This document shows, in pieces, positions 53,549 to 63,446 of a stretch of 64,000 nt of DNA. The position numbers and the translations under genes were made by a program. The stretch covers positions 17,459-81,458 of the forward strand of contig CBFFYP010000008.1 in NCBI GenBank assembly GCA_965646165.1, written 5' to 3'. Below the pieces are notes generated by a model. It made no database searches, was not told the origin of the DNA, and was given only the letters and a program-made list of their open reading frames with translations. Numbering within the stretch: position 1 is the first letter of the stretch; the number at the start of each line of letters is the position of its first letter. This DNA comes from MGBC114844 sp910585855. Lineage in GTDB: Bacteria; Bacillota; Clostridia; Lachnospirales; Lachnospiraceae.

Positions 53549-55024
53549 ATGGAAATGGATATAATGGCTTTGACGGCAGTAGAGCTGGCAAAAAAGATTC
53601 GGCAAAGGGAGATTTCTGCTCGGGAGGCAGTGGAGGCAGCTTTTCGAAATATAGAGAAACAGGAAGCGGTTTTGCACAGCTATGTTACTTTAGATCGAGA
53701 GGGAGCGTTTCGGCGGGCAGAAGCCGTGCAGAGGCGGATTGATGCGGGGGAAGAGGTCGGCATTTTAGCGGGAGTTCCTGTAGCGGTGAAGGATAATATT
53801 TGTACAAAGGGGATTTTGACTACTTGCAGTTCTAAGATTTTAGAGAATTTTGTTCCTTTTTTTTCAGCGGAGGCGATGCAGAATTTAGAGCAGGCAGGGG
53901 CGGTTTTAATCGGAAAGACTAATATGGATGAGTTTGCTATGGGGAGTACAACAGAAACTTCTTATTACGGAGTGACAAAAAATCCTTGGAATACGGAATA
54001 TGTACCCGGTGGTTCTTCTGGTGGTTCTTGTGCGGCTGTGGCGGCGGAGGAGTGTGCGTTTGCACTTGGATCGGATACAGGAGGATCGATTCGGCAGCCT
54101 AGTTCATTTTGTGGGGTTACGGGGCTGAAGCCGACTTATGGAACGGTTTCTCGTTATGGACTGATTGCCTATGGATCTTCGCTGGATCAGATTGGACCGA
54201 TTGCAAAGGATGTTTCTGACTGTGCAGCAATTCTTGAGGCAGTCGCTTCTTATGATTCGAAGGACAGTACTTCGATAAAGCGGGAATCTTATGATTTTAC
54301 TTCTGCTTTAGTGGAGGATGTAAAAGGGCTTCGAATTGGGATACCTAGGGATTATTTTACAGAGGGTTTGGATATAGAGGTAAAGGCGGCGATTGAAAAG
54401 GCGATTCGGGTTTTGGAAGAGAGAGGGGCTTTGGTAGAAGAATTTGATCTGAATTTTGTAGAGTATGCGATTCCGGCTTATTATATTATTGCTTCTGCAG
54501 AGGCAAGTTCCAATTTAGCCCGCTTTGATGGAGTAAAGTATGGATATCGTACGGAGGAATATGAGGGACTTCATGCTATGTATAAGAGAACTCGTTCGGA
54601 AGGGTTTGGAGCGGAGGTAAAAAGAAGGATTATGCTGGGATCTTTTGTGCTGAGTTCCGGGTATTATGATGCTTATTATCTGAAAGCGTTAAAGACAAAG
54701 GCTTTGATAAAGAAGGCATTTGATCGGGCATTTGAAAGATATGATGTGATTGCTGCACCTGTATCACCTGCGACTGCGCCAAAGTTGGGAGAGAGTTTAT
54801 CTGATCCGATTCAGATGTATTTGGGAGATATTTATACGATTTCTGTAAATCTTGCCGGACTTCCCGGAATCAGTGTGCCGTGCGGAGTGGATGCAAAAGG
54901 GCTTCCGATAGGGATGCAGCTTATTGGAAATTGTTTTGAAGAGAAGAAAATTATACGGGCAGCTTATACATGGGAGCAGAGCAGAACGTATCAGAGATGT
55001 CCGATTGCTAAAAAAGAGGTTTGA
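53549..55024 (+). CDS. gatA: Asp/Glu-tRNA amidotransferase subunit A
   Basis: A 491-residue amidase-signature enzyme that releases ammonia from glutamine for transamidation. The Ser-cisSer-Lys triad is visible: the Lys in VAVKDNICTKG, the glycine/serine loop PGGSSGGSCAAVAA, and the nucleophile in GSDTGGSIRQPSSFCG. The C-terminus (YTWEQSRTYQRCP) is normal. It lies in the gatCAB operon, 28 nt after gatC and 21 nt before gatB. AGGAAG precedes the ATG. Confidence 0.97.
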   Translation: MEMDIMALTAVELAKKIRQREISAREAVEAAFRNIEKQEAVLHSYVTLDREGAFRRAEAVQRRIDAGEEVGILAGVPVAVKDNICTKGILTTCSSKILENFVPFFSAEAMQNLEQAGAVLIGKTNMDEFAMGSTTETSYYGVTKNPWNTEYVPGGSSGGSCAAVAAEECAFALGSDTGGSIRQPSSFCGVTGLKPTYGTVSRYGLIAYGSSLDQIGPIAKDVSDCAAILEAVASYDSKDSTSIKRESYDFTSALVEDVKGLRIGIPRDYFTEGLDIEVKAAIEKAIRVLEERGALVEEFDLNFVEYAIPAYYIIASAEASSNLARFDGVKYGYRTEEYEGLHAMYKRTRSEGFGAEVKRRIMLGSFVLSSGYYDAYYLKALKTKALIKKAFDRAFERYDVIAAPVSPATAPKLGESLSDPIQMYLGDIYTISVNLAGLPGISVPCGVDAKGLPIGMQLIGNCFEEKKIIRAAYTWEQSRTYQRCPIAKKEV

Positions 55025-55045
55025 TAAAAGAAAGAGGGAAAAGTG

Positions 55046-56479
55046 ATGAAACAATATGAAACCGTAATTGGACTGGAAGTGCATGTAGAGCTTGCGACAA
55101 AGACAAAGATTTTTTGTTCCTGCAGTACGGCATTTGGAGGAGCACCTAATACACATACTTGTCCGGTCTGTACAGGGATGCCCGGATCGCTTCCGGTATT
55201 AAATAAGCAGGTAGTGGAATATGCTATGGCGGTGGGACTGGCTACTAACTGTAAGATTAATCAATACTGCAAGTTTGACAGAAAGAATTATTTTTATCCT
55301 GATAATCCGCAGAACTATCAAATCTCTCAGCTATATCTTCCGATTTGTGTAAATGGCAGTGTAGAGATAGAAACGGCAGCCGGAAAGAAGAAGATCGGGA
55401 TTCATGAAATCCATATGGAGGAGGACGCCGGAAAGCTGATTCATGACGAGTGGGAGGACTGTTCTTTGGTAGATTATAACCGCAGCGGCGTGCCTTTAAT
55501 TGAAATTGTATCTGAGCCGGATATGCGTTCTGCAGAGGAAGTAATTGCCTATTTGGATAAGTTAAGATTGATTATTCAGTATTTAGGGGCTTCGGATTGT
55601 AAACTGCAGGAGGGTTCGATGCGGGCAGATGTCAATCTTTCGGTTCGGGAAGCGGGGGCAGAAGCATTTGGAACACGGACAGAGATGAAAAATTTAAATT
55701 CTTTTAAAGCGATTGCCAGAGCGATTGATGGGGAGCGGGCTAGGCAGATTGAACTGTTAGAAGAGGGAAAACAGGTGGTACAGGAAACCAGACGATGGGA
55801 TGACAATAAGGAATATTCTTATGCTATGCGTTCAAAGGAAGATGCACAGGACTATCGGTATTTTCCTGAACCAGATTTAGTGCCGATTGAGATTTCGGAT
55901 CAATGGCTTTTGCAGGTAAAACAAAGGCAGCCAGAGCTTCGGGATGAAAAGATTGCACGTTATAAAAGGGAGTATCAGATTCCAGAGTATGATATTTTGA
56001 TTTTGACTTCCTCAAAGAAGATGGCAGATTTATTTGAAGAAACGATTGCACTTTGCAAAAAACCAAAAGAGGTTTCGAACTGGCTGATGGGAGAGGCAAT
56101 GCGGCTGTTAAAAGAAGAGGAAAAGGATGTAGATGAAATTTCTTTTTCTCCGGCACATTTAGCAAAGTTAATTGCACTTTTGGATGCGGGAACAATTAAT
56201 CGGACAGTGGCAAAGGATGTGTTTGAAGTAATTTTTCGGGAGGATATCGATCCAGAACAGTATGTAGAAGAGAAAGGATTGAAAACGGTAAATGATGAAG
56301 AGGTTCTTCGCAGTACGATAAAAGAAGTAATTTTGGCAAATACACAGTCAGTGGAGGACTATCGTGCTGGAAAGACAAAGGCCATGGGATTTTTGGTGGG
56401 ACAGACAATGAAAGCGATGAAAGGGAAGGCAGATCCCGGAATGGTAAATCGAATTTTGACAGAAATGTTGAATCAATAG
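55046..56479 (+). CDS. gatB: Asp/Glu-tRNA amidotransferase subunit B
   Basis: A 477-residue GatB, which binds the misacylated tRNA, activates the acyl group with ATP and adds ammonia. Motifs include ETVIGLEVHVELATKTKIFC with nearby C-x-C and CPVC zinc ligands, KFDRKNYFYPDNPQNYQISQ, HMEEDAGKLIHD and YNRSGVPLIEIVSEPD. The C-terminal YqeY-like helical domain (VRSTIKEVI-like region, MGFLVGQTMKAMKGKADP) is complete. ATG at 55046 is preferred to the GTG one codon earlier. A terminator follows. Confidence 0.97.
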   Translation: MKQYETVIGLEVHVELATKTKIFCSCSTAFGGAPNTHTCPVCTGMPGSLPVLNKQVVEYAMAVGLATNCKINQYCKFDRKNYFYPDNPQNYQISQLYLPICVNGSVEIETAAGKKKIGIHEIHMEEDAGKLIHDEWEDCSLVDYNRSGVPLIEIVSEPDMRSAEEVIAYLDKLRLIIQYLGASDCKLQEGSMRADVNLSVREAGAEAFGTRTEMKNLNSFKAIARAIDGERARQIELLEEGKQVVQETRRWDDNKEYSYAMRSKEDAQDYRYFPEPDLVPIEISDQWLLQVKQRQPELRDEKIARYKREYQIPEYDILILTSSKKMADLFEETIALCKKPKEVSNWLMGEAMRLLKEEEKDVDEISFSPAHLAKLIALLDAGTINRTVAKDVFEVIFREDIDPEQYVEEKGLKTVNDEEVLRSTIKEVILANTQSVEDYRAGKTKAMGFLVGQTMKAMKGKADPGMVNRILTEMLNQ

Positions 56480-56492
56480 AGGATATAGGATA

Positions 56493-56550
56493 CGGTTGGC
56501 TGGTTTTTTAAAGTTGTGAGGTAAAAACTAGTCAGCCGAATTTTTTTTAA
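56493..56550 (+). terminator. Terminator after gatCAB
   Basis: CGGTTGGCTGGTTTTTT pairs with AAAAACTAGTCAGCCG, allowing one bulge, followed by a run of T. Confidence 0.75.
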
Positions 56551-56706
56551 TGGAATAGGATGAGGTGACAAAAAATCTGTATTTTATGGAGAATATTGGC
56601 TAAAATTTGTAGAAAATATGAAAAAATTAGTTTAAAATAAGGGGCATTGGAACTGGTAAGAGGAAATGGATTTTTGATAAAGAGCAAAAGAATAGGGAGA
56701 AATGAA

Positions 56707-58098
56707 ATGAGTCAGGCAAAGTTGTCGAAAAAAGATGAAAAGTTTAGAGAGTTTGCTTTAAATGGAAATATGTGGAAGGTATTACTGGTTACAGGAACAC
56801 CATTGGCACTGTATCAGACCTTGGGGATGCTGTTTAAAATATTGGATTCTATGATGGCTTCTCATATCAGTGCAGAATCGGTTTCGGCAGTTGCTTATTT
56901 GTTTCAGATTTTGCAGATTTTATCTTCGGTGGGCGGAGGACTTGCAACCGGGGGAAGTTTAAAAATCAGTCAGGCTTATGGTGCCGGAGATTATGAGATG
57001 GTAAAGAAGCGAGTCAGTACATTGTTTGGAATTTGTGCCGGGCTTGGAATAGCGGTGATTGTTGGAATTATTCCTTTTTCTAGGCAGCTTTTGTATTTGG
57101 TAAAGACGCCGGAAAGTCTGATTAAGATTGGAAATCAGTATTTTATTGTGGAATTGTTTGCTCTGGTAATTACTTTTTTAAATAATGTCTATATTGCTGT
57201 AGAACGGGCAAGGGGAAATTCGAAACGTATTTTATATCTGAATCTTTTAGTAACAGGGGTAAAGTTAGGATTGACGGCGTTGTTTGTTTATGTTTTGAAT
57301 GGAGATATTGTAACGATTGGAGTTGCTACTTTGATTTCTCAGGGAGTAATGTTAGCAGCAGGGGTGGTTAATATGAATCAGAGAGGAAATGCATTTGGAT
57401 TTTCTCTGCGTAGTATTCGGTTTCGAAAGCCGGTGCTTGAACCGATGTTTCAGGTATCTTTTCCTATTATGGTGGAACGGTGTGCATTTGCACTTGGAAA
57501 AGTGATTGTAAATTCTATGAGTGGTATTTATGGTGCTTTGACGGTTGGGGCGCTTGGAATTTCAAATAATATGAGTGGGCTGACAACCTCTTCTCAAAAT
57601 GGGTTTCAGGAGGGTGCGGCTGCGATTATTAGTCAAAATCTTGGAGCGGGAAAGAAAAAGCGGGTGTTGGAGGCATTTTGGAAGGTGCTTGTTATTAATA
57701 TGGTGGTTGGAGAGGCAGGACTTAGTTTGACTATGGTATTTATTGGGCAGCTTTCTGCAATTTTTGCTACTTCTCAGGGGGGAATGAATCAGGAGTTTCA
57801 GGATATGATTATTGCTATTTATCGTTATGAAGCTTGGGGCGGAGCAATTCCACTGGGGATTAATGCGGCTGTGATGGCTCTTTTATTTGGAATGGGGTAT
57901 ACGAAGATTACATTGTTGATTAATTTTTTGCGAATTTTTCTTTTTCGGATTCCTGTGCTTTAGGGGCTTCAGCATTTTACAGCTTTAGGAAGTGAAGCGG
58001 TTGGAATCGTTATGCTGGTTAGTAATACGGCTACTGGGATAATGGCTTTGGCAGCGGCTTTGGTTTGTGTTAGAAAGATGAAGACTGCTTTTAAATAA
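56707..58098 (+). pseudogene. MATE-family multidrug efflux transporter interrupted by an in-frame amber codon
   Basis: A MATE transporter with 12 predicted helices: LLVTGTPLALYQTLGMLF, AVAYLFQILQILSSVGGGLATGG, and a second half starting PMFQVSFPIMVERC. The frame meets TAG at 57961-57963 after FRIPVL, but the same frame then continues with GLQHFTALGSEAVGIVML to TAA at 58098. This supplies the last MATE helices, so the amber codon is a recent single-base change (TGG to TAG is likely), a sequencing error, or a readthrough site. The 418-residue product would lack the last transmembrane part. The start at 56707 (MSQAKL) has GGGAGAAATGA upstream. Confidence 0.85.
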
Positions 58099-58144
58099 TA
58101 TAGAAAAATAGATTTGAAAAAAGATAGAAAAACCTATGGTCTGA

Positions 58145-58173
58145 TTGACAAAAATATGATAAACTGATAAAGT
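58145..58173 (+). promoter_or_regulatory. Probable promoter of pyrH-frr
   Basis: TTGACA, 17 nt, TAAAGT. The -35 box is perfect. The leader to the pyrH start is about 50 nt. pyrH is not preceded by rpsB-tsf here, so a promoter is needed. Confidence 0.55.
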
Positions 58174-58225
58174 AATTGACAGTACAAGACACGATGCAGC
58201 TAATTTAAAACCGGAGGAAAAAAAC

Positions 58226-58921
58226 ATGAAGCGTGTATTGTTAAAACTTAGCGGGGAGGCTCTTGCAGGAGAAAAAAAGACCGGGTTTGATGAATTCACT
58301 GTTATGGAAGTGGCAAAACAGGTGAAAACTATAGTAGAAGACGGCGTGGAAGTAGGGGTAGTAATCGGCGGCGGAAACTTTTGGAGAGGAAGGACAAGTG
58401 AAACAATCGATCGAACAAAGGCAGATCAGATCGGTATGTTGGCAACCGTGATGAATTGTATCTATGTATCTGAAATTTTTCGTTATGTTGGAATGAAAAC
58501 ACAGGTATTAACTCCGTTTGAATGTGGTTCTTTTACAAAATTATTCTCCAAAGATAGAGCAAATAAGTACTTTGGAAAGGGAATGGTTGTATTTTTTGCA
58601 GGAGGTACAGGACATCCATATTTTTCTACCGATATGGGAGCGGCTCTTCGGGCAGTAGAAATTGAGGCAGAGATTATTTTGGCAGCAAAAGCGATTGACG
58701 GCGTGTATGATTCTGATCCAAGAAAAAATCCAGATGCTAAAAAATATGAAACGCTTCCAATGAAAGAAGTAGTAGAAAAGCAGCTTGGTGTAATGGATTT
58801 GGCGGCTGCCGTATTGTGTATGGAAAATAAAATACCGATGAAAGTATTTGGTTTGAATGAAAAGGATAGCATCATTCAGGCAGTACGGGGGAATCAAACG
58901 GGAACTATGGTAACTGTATAG
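58226..58921 (+). CDS. pyrH: UMP kinase
   Basis: A 231-residue amino-acid-kinase-fold UMP kinase, converting UMP to UDP. It shows RVLLKLSGEALAG, IGGGNFWRGRTS, MLATVMNCIYV, FFAGGTGHPYFSTD, and KAIDGVYDSDPRKNPDAKK. It is cytoplasmic, usually hexameric and controlled by UTP and GTP. GGAGG lies before the ATG. It leads the cluster pyrH-frr-uppS-cdsA-dxr-rseP. Confidence 0.97.
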   Translation: MKRVLLKLSGEALAGEKKTGFDEFTVMEVAKQVKTIVEDGVEVGVVIGGGNFWRGRTSETIDRTKADQIGMLATVMNCIYVSEIFRYVGMKTQVLTPFECGSFTKLFSKDRANKYFGKGMVVFFAGGTGHPYFSTDMGAALRAVEIEAEIILAAKAIDGVYDSDPRKNPDAKKYETLPMKEVVEKQLGVMDLAAAVLCMENKIPMKVFGLNEKDSIIQAVRGNQTGTMVTV

Positions 58922-58962
58922 GCAAAATCAGAAAAAATAAATCAGACAAAGGAGAGAGAAAA

Positions 58963-59511
58963 ATGGACATAAAAGAATACGAAGTAAAGATGGAGAAATC
59001 TTTGGAAAATCTGAAAAATGAGTATGCATCAATTCGTGCAGGGCGTGCCAATCCGCATTTATTGGACAAGTTAAGAGTGAATTATTATGGTTCTGCTACA
59101 CCGCTTCAGCAGGTAGCCAATGTTTCTGTACCAGAAGCAAGAATGATTTTAATTCAGCCATGGGAGAGCAGTTTAATCAAAGAAATTGAAAAGGCGATTT
59201 TAGCATCTGATTTGGGAATTACGCCAAATAATGACGGAAAAGCAATTCGTCTGGTATTTCCTGAATTGACAGAAGACAGAAGAAAAGAACTGGTAAAAGA
59301 TGTAAAGAAAAAAGGAGAGGGAGCAAAGGTTGCAATGCGCAATATCCGCCGGGATGCCAATGATACTTTTAAGAAAGCAGGAAAAGCAAATGAAATTTCG
59401 GAGGACGAGCAGAAGCAGTTAGAGGAAAAGATTCAGAAATTAACGGATAAATATGTGGACTTGGTAGAAAAGACAGTGGAAGAGAAGTCAAAGGAAATTC
59501 TGACGGTATAG
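58963..59511 (+). CDS. frr: Ribosome recycling factor
   Basis: A 182-residue protein that splits post-termination ribosomes together with EF-G. It has the family's start (SLENLKNEYASIRAGRANPHLLDKL), VNYYGSATPLQQVANVSVPEARM and the PELTEDRRKELVKDVKK segment. The length is typical. It lies 41 nt after pyrH, and a terminator follows. Confidence 0.97.
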   Translation: MDIKEYEVKMEKSLENLKNEYASIRAGRANPHLLDKLRVNYYGSATPLQQVANVSVPEARMILIQPWESSLIKEIEKAILASDLGITPNNDGKAIRLVFPELTEDRRKELVKDVKKKGEGAKVAMRNIRRDANDTFKKAGKANEISEDEQKQLEEKIQKLTDKYVDLVEKTVEEKSKEILTV

Positions 59512-59524
59512 GAAATGTAAGGCG

Positions 59525-59554
59525 AGGACCTGTTCTGGCAGGTCCTTTGTTTTT
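59525..59554 (+). terminator. Terminator after frr
   Basis: AGGACCTG, loop TTCTGG, CAGGTCCT, then TTGTTTTT. The downstream uppS group probably depends on readthrough or its own promoter. Confidence 0.85.
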
Positions 59555-59616
59555 ATGTACAGGGTGCATAAGGAAATTTGCATATTTGCTTGATTATATA
59601 AAGGGGAGGTTCTAAG

Positions 59617-60327
59617 GTGGAAGAATTGTTAAAAATACCAGTGCATATTGCAATTATTATGGATGGAAACGGGAGATGGGCAAAGAAAAGAAAGCTGCCC
59701 CGTTCGGTTGGACACCAGCAGGGGGCAAAGCGGTTAGAGGAAATCTGTCGTGCCGCAGCAGAAATGGGAGTAAAATATCTGACGGTTTATGCATTTTCTA
59801 CTGAAAATTGGGCAAGACCGGAAGATGAAATTGCTACTTTAATGAAGATATTAAGAAATTATTTAGCGGATAGTATAAAAAAAGCAAGAGATAATAATAT
59901 GCGTATTCGTGTGATTGGAGATATCAGCCGGTTGGATTTGGATATTCAGAAAAGTATTCGGCGTTTAGAAGAGGTTTCCGCTTCCAATACAGGACTGAAT
60001 TTTCAGATTGCCTTAAACTATGGAAGCCGGGATGAAATCCTTCGGGCGGTTCGGCGTATGACAGCGGATTGTCGAGCAGGAAAAATACAGCCAGACGAAT
60101 TAGATGAAACATTGTTTTCTTCTTATTTAGATACCAAAGATATTCCTGATCCAGATTTTTTGATTCGTACCAGCGGAGAGCAGAGGTTATCAAACTATTT
60201 ATTGTGGCAGTGTGCCTATGCCGAATTTTATTTTCCAGAGGTTCTTTGGCCGGATTTTGATAAAAACGCATTAAAGGAAGCTGTCCGGCAATATACTGCT
60301 AGAGATAGGCGTTTTGGCGGAGTTTAG
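59617..60327 (+). CDS. uppS: Undecaprenyl diphosphate synthase
   Basis: A 236-residue cis-prenyltransferase that makes the C55 lipid carrier of cell wall synthesis. It shows IIMDGNGRWAKKRKL (catalytic Asp), GHQQGAKRL, LTVYAFSTENWARP, and the C-terminal RTSGEQRLSNYLLWQ. GTG start with AGGGGAGG upstream. It is membrane-associated, and its product is used by the wall pathway; cdsA and dxr lie next to it. Confidence 0.96.
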   Translation: MEELLKIPVHIAIIMDGNGRWAKKRKLPRSVGHQQGAKRLEEICRAAAEMGVKYLTVYAFSTENWARPEDEIATLMKILRNYLADSIKKARDNNMRIRVIGDISRLDLDIQKSIRRLEEVSASNTGLNFQIALNYGSRDEILRAVRRMTADCRAGKIQPDELDETLFSSYLDTKDIPDPDFLIRTSGEQRLSNYLLWQCAYAEFYFPEVLWPDFDKNALKEAVRQYTARDRRFGGV

Positions 60328-60391
60328 ATTTAGGTTTAGAGCAGAACAATGGGATAAAATGGGTATAAAAGGAAAGAAAAGGAAGAACATT

Positions 60392-61240
60392 ATGTTAAAA
60401 AAATTATTGACGAAATCATTTCTGACAAGGTGTATCAGCGGGGGGTTTTTGGTAATCGCTGCACTGGCAACATTGCTGACAGGAGGAACGGTTACGTTTG
60501 CAGTGATATCGGTGATTTCTTTTATTGGACTGATGGAATTGATGCGTGTGTATCAGGTGCATAGGACTTTACTGGGGGCAGCAGGGTATCTGGCTGCTTT
60601 TGGATATTATGCCCTGTTATGGATGAATCAAAAAAAACAGGGGATTTTGCAGGAATATTTTCCGATGCTGGCAATTATGCTGATTATGCTTTTAATGGCG
60701 GTCTATGTACTGACGTTTCCAAAATTTCATGCAGAACAAGTAACGGCGGTGTTTTTTGGGGTATTTTACGTGCCGGTGATGCTGTCCTATGTCTATCAGA
60801 TTCGTATGCTGGAAGGGGGAATTGTTTTAGTCTGGCTGGTTTTTTTAAGTTCTTGGATTTGTGATACCTGCGCTTATTTAGCAGGTGTGACAATGGGAAA
60901 GCGAAAACTTGCACCGATACTTAGCCCAAATAAATCAATCGAAGGAAGTGTGGGAGGAATCTTGGGTTCGTTTCTTTTTAGTGTACTATTTGGTTTTTTA
61001 TTTCAGGAAACATTACAGGGAGTTTTTCACAATCCGGCGTTAAGCTGCGGAATCGTCAGTGCATTAGGAGCAGTTGTTTCTCAGATTGGTGATCTGTGTG
61101 CTTCTGCAATTAAACGAAATAAAGAAATAAAGGATTACGGAACATTGATTCCGGGACATGGCGGAATTATGGATCGATTTGACAGTGTAATCTTTGTAGC
61201 ACCGGCGATCTATTATCTTTGTATTTCTTTAGGGAGGTAA
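60392..61240 (+). CDS. cdsA: Phosphatidate cytidylyltransferase
   Basis: A 282-residue multi-pass membrane enzyme that makes CDP-diacylglycerol from phosphatidic acid and CTP. About eight hydrophobic helices and the family signature near the end are visible (LAPILSPNKSIEGSVGG, then IKRNKEIKDYGTLIPGHGGIMDRFDS). The start at 60392 (MLKKLL) has AAGGAAG upstream; the open frame before it overlaps uppS. The next gene begins 3 nt after the stop. Confidence 0.95.
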   Translation: MLKKLLTKSFLTRCISGGFLVIAALATLLTGGTVTFAVISVISFIGLMELMRVYQVHRTLLGAAGYLAAFGYYALLWMNQKKQGILQEYFPMLAIMLIMLLMAVYVLTFPKFHAEQVTAVFFGVFYVPVMLSYVYQIRMLEGGIVLVWLVFLSSWICDTCAYLAGVTMGKRKLAPILSPNKSIEGSVGGILGSFLFSVLFGFLFQETLQGVFHNPALSCGIVSALGAVVSQIGDLCASAIKRNKEIKDYGTLIPGHGGIMDRFDSVIFVAPAIYYLCISLGR

Positions 61241-61243
61241 TCA

Positions 61244-62386
61244 ATGAAAAAAATAGCAGTATTAGGTTCGACCGGCTCAATTGGAACACAGACATTAGAA
61301 GTGGTTCGGGCAAATCAGGATATTCAGGTAACGGCTCTGGCAGCCCGATCCAATCTAGTGGTTTTAGAAGCACAGATTCGGGAATTTCTGCCGAAATTAG
61401 CCTGTGTCTGGGAAGAGGATCGGGCAGAGGAGTTAAGAAAAAAAACAGCAGATCTGTCGGTACGGATAGTCAGCGGAATGGAAGGGCTGATTGAGGCAGC
61501 GACCGAATCCGAAGCAGAACTGGTGGTAACAGCAGTAGTAGGAATGATTGGAATACGTCCTACCATAGCAGCAATAGAGGCAGGAAAGGATATTGCACTT
61601 GCCAATAAAGAAACTTTGGTAACAGCGGGGCATTTGATTATACCGCTGGCTCAAAAAAAACAGGTAAAGATTCTTCCGGTAGACAGTGAACACAGTGCTA
61701 TATTTCAGGTACTGCAGGGGGAGGATAAAAAGACGATTAGCCGGATTCTTTTAACGGCTTCCGGCGGACCTTTTCGGGGACGTACCAAAGAAGAAATGAA
61801 AGAGATACGCCCAGAAGATGCTCTGCGGCATCCAAACTGGACTATGGGGAAAAAGATTACGATTGATTCTGCTACTATGGTCAATAAAGGATTAGAAGTA
61901 ATAGAAGCAAAGTGGCTGTTTGGAGTAGAACCAGAACAGATTGAAGTGGTAGTACAGCCGCAGAGTGTGATTCATTCCATGGTAGAATTTGCAGATGGAG
62001 GTGTTCTTGCTCAGCTTGGCACGCCCGATATGAAACTTCCGATTCAGTATGCACTGTATTATCCAAAAAGGCGGTATCTTGCCGGACAGAGGCTTGATTT
62101 TGCAAAGTTAGGACAGATTACATTGGAAGCACCAGATATGGAAAACTTTCGTGGGCTTGCACTTGCCTATCAGGCACTTTTTAAGGGGGGAAATATGCCT
62201 ACAATATTAAATGCAGCAAATGAACTGGCAGTTCGCCGATTTTTGGAGGGTTCGATTCGTTTTCTGGAAATTCCAGAAATCATAGAAGCTTCCATGCAGG
62301 CAATTCCTTATAGAGAATATCCAAGTGTAGAGCAAATTTTGGAAACAGAACAGGAAACCTATGAATGGATAGAAAGCAGGTGGTAA
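61244..62386 (+). CDS. dxr: 1-deoxy-D-xylulose-5-phosphate reductoisomerase
   Basis: A 380-residue NADPH enzyme, the first committed step of the MEP isoprenoid pathway. It has the nucleotide-binding LGSTGSIGTQTLEVV, ALANKETLVTAG, the metal/substrate site LPVDSEHSAIFQVL (Asp and Glu), LTASGGPFRG and HPNWTMGKKITIDSATMVNKG. It supplies precursors to uppS two genes upstream. A ribosome binding site GGGAGG lies before the ATG. Confidence 0.97.
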   Translation: MKKIAVLGSTGSIGTQTLEVVRANQDIQVTALAARSNLVVLEAQIREFLPKLACVWEEDRAEELRKKTADLSVRIVSGMEGLIEAATESEAELVVTAVVGMIGIRPTIAAIEAGKDIALANKETLVTAGHLIIPLAQKKQVKILPVDSEHSAIFQVLQGEDKKTISRILLTASGGPFRGRTKEEMKEIRPEDALRHPNWTMGKKITIDSATMVNKGLEVIEAKWLFGVEPEQIEVVVQPQSVIHSMVEFADGGVLAQLGTPDMKLPIQYALYYPKRRYLAGQRLDFAKLGQITLEAPDMENFRGLALAYQALFKGGNMPTILNAANELAVRRFLEGSIRFLEIPEIIEASMQAIPYREYPSVEQILETEQETYEWIESRW

Positions 62387-62390
62387 AGTT

Positions 62391-63440
62391 ATGTCAATTA
62401 TTGTGGCATTGTTGATGTTTGGATTTTTAGTATTTTTTCATGAATTAGGGCATTTTCTTTTAGCAAAGAAAAACGGTATTCGTGTCAATGAATTTGCAAT
62501 CGGAATGGGACCAAAACTGGCATCTTTTAAAAGAGGCGATACGGTATATTGTATTAAAATACTGCCGCTTGGCGGATCTTGTATGATGGCAGGAGAAGAT
62601 GAAGCAAGCGACGATATCAATGCATTTAATAATAAATCCGTATGGGCAAGAATGTCGGTCGTACTTGCCGGACCGATTTTCAACTTTATTCTTGCCTTTT
62701 TTATGGCAGTTGTAGTAATCGGAATAGTAGGATTTGACAAACCTTTGATTGTTGGAGTGATGGAAGGCTATCCAGCACAGGAGGCAGGTTTTCAAGAGGG
62801 AGATATTATTCGTCAAATTAATGAAAAAAAGATAACGATTTATCGGGATGTGACATTATATCTGGCAATCCATAGCGGAGAACCGCTTACCGTTACAGTA
62901 GATCGAAATGGAAAACAGTTTACCTCTACTATTGTACCAAAGCCAAATGAGGATGGAAGTGCTTACTATATGGGAATTTATGTTTCTTCTTTAAGAACAA
63001 AGACATCTCCTTTGGAAACATTAAAATATAGTCTTTATGAAGTAAAATATCAGATTTCAATGGTAATAGAAAGTTTAAAGCTGATTTTTAAAGGAAAAGT
63101 CACAGTAAATGATTTGTCTGGTCCGGTGGGGATTGTAAATATGGTCAATGAAGTAGTAGAAGAAAGCACCAGTGAAGAAGTTGATTTTAAGACAAATCTA
63201 ATTAGTGTACTGTTAAATGTAATTAATTTTGCAATTATGATCAGTGCCAATCTTGGTGTTATGAATCTGCTGCCGATTCCGGGATTAGACGGAGGGCGAA
63301 TGGTATTTTTGATTTTAGAGGCAATTCGGGGGAAAGCGATTGATCGGGAGAAAGAGGGAATGGTACATCTGGTGGGACTGGTGCTTTTAATGGCTCTTAT
63401 GGCAGTAGTAATGTTTAATGATTTTCGCAAGATATTTTAA
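62391..63440 (+). CDS. rseP: Site-2 intramembrane metalloprotease RseP
   Basis: A 349-residue membrane zinc protease that cleaves anti-sigma factors and similar proteins inside the membrane. The zinc motif HELGH is in the first helix (FLVFFHELGHFLLAK); a PDZ domain covers about residues 115-200 (GVMEGYPAQEAGFQEGDIIRQI); and the second metal motif is NLLPIPGLDGGRM. The RsgI-like anti-sigma at 6067 is a possible substrate type in this organism. The stop is 6 nt before repeat A10. Confidence 0.94.
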   Translation: MSIIVALLMFGFLVFFHELGHFLLAKKNGIRVNEFAIGMGPKLASFKRGDTVYCIKILPLGGSCMMAGEDEASDDINAFNNKSVWARMSVVLAGPIFNFILAFFMAVVVIGIVGFDKPLIVGVMEGYPAQEAGFQEGDIIRQINEKKITIYRDVTLYLAIHSGEPLTVTVDRNGKQFTSTIVPKPNEDGSAYYMGIYVSSLRTKTSPLETLKYSLYEVKYQISMVIESLKLIFKGKVTVNDLSGPVGIVNMVNEVVEESTSEEVDFKTNLISVLLNVINFAIMISANLGVMNLLPIPGLDGGRMVFLILEAIRGKAIDREKEGMVHLVGLVLLMALMAVVMFNDFRKIF

Positions 63441-63446
63441 ATATGG

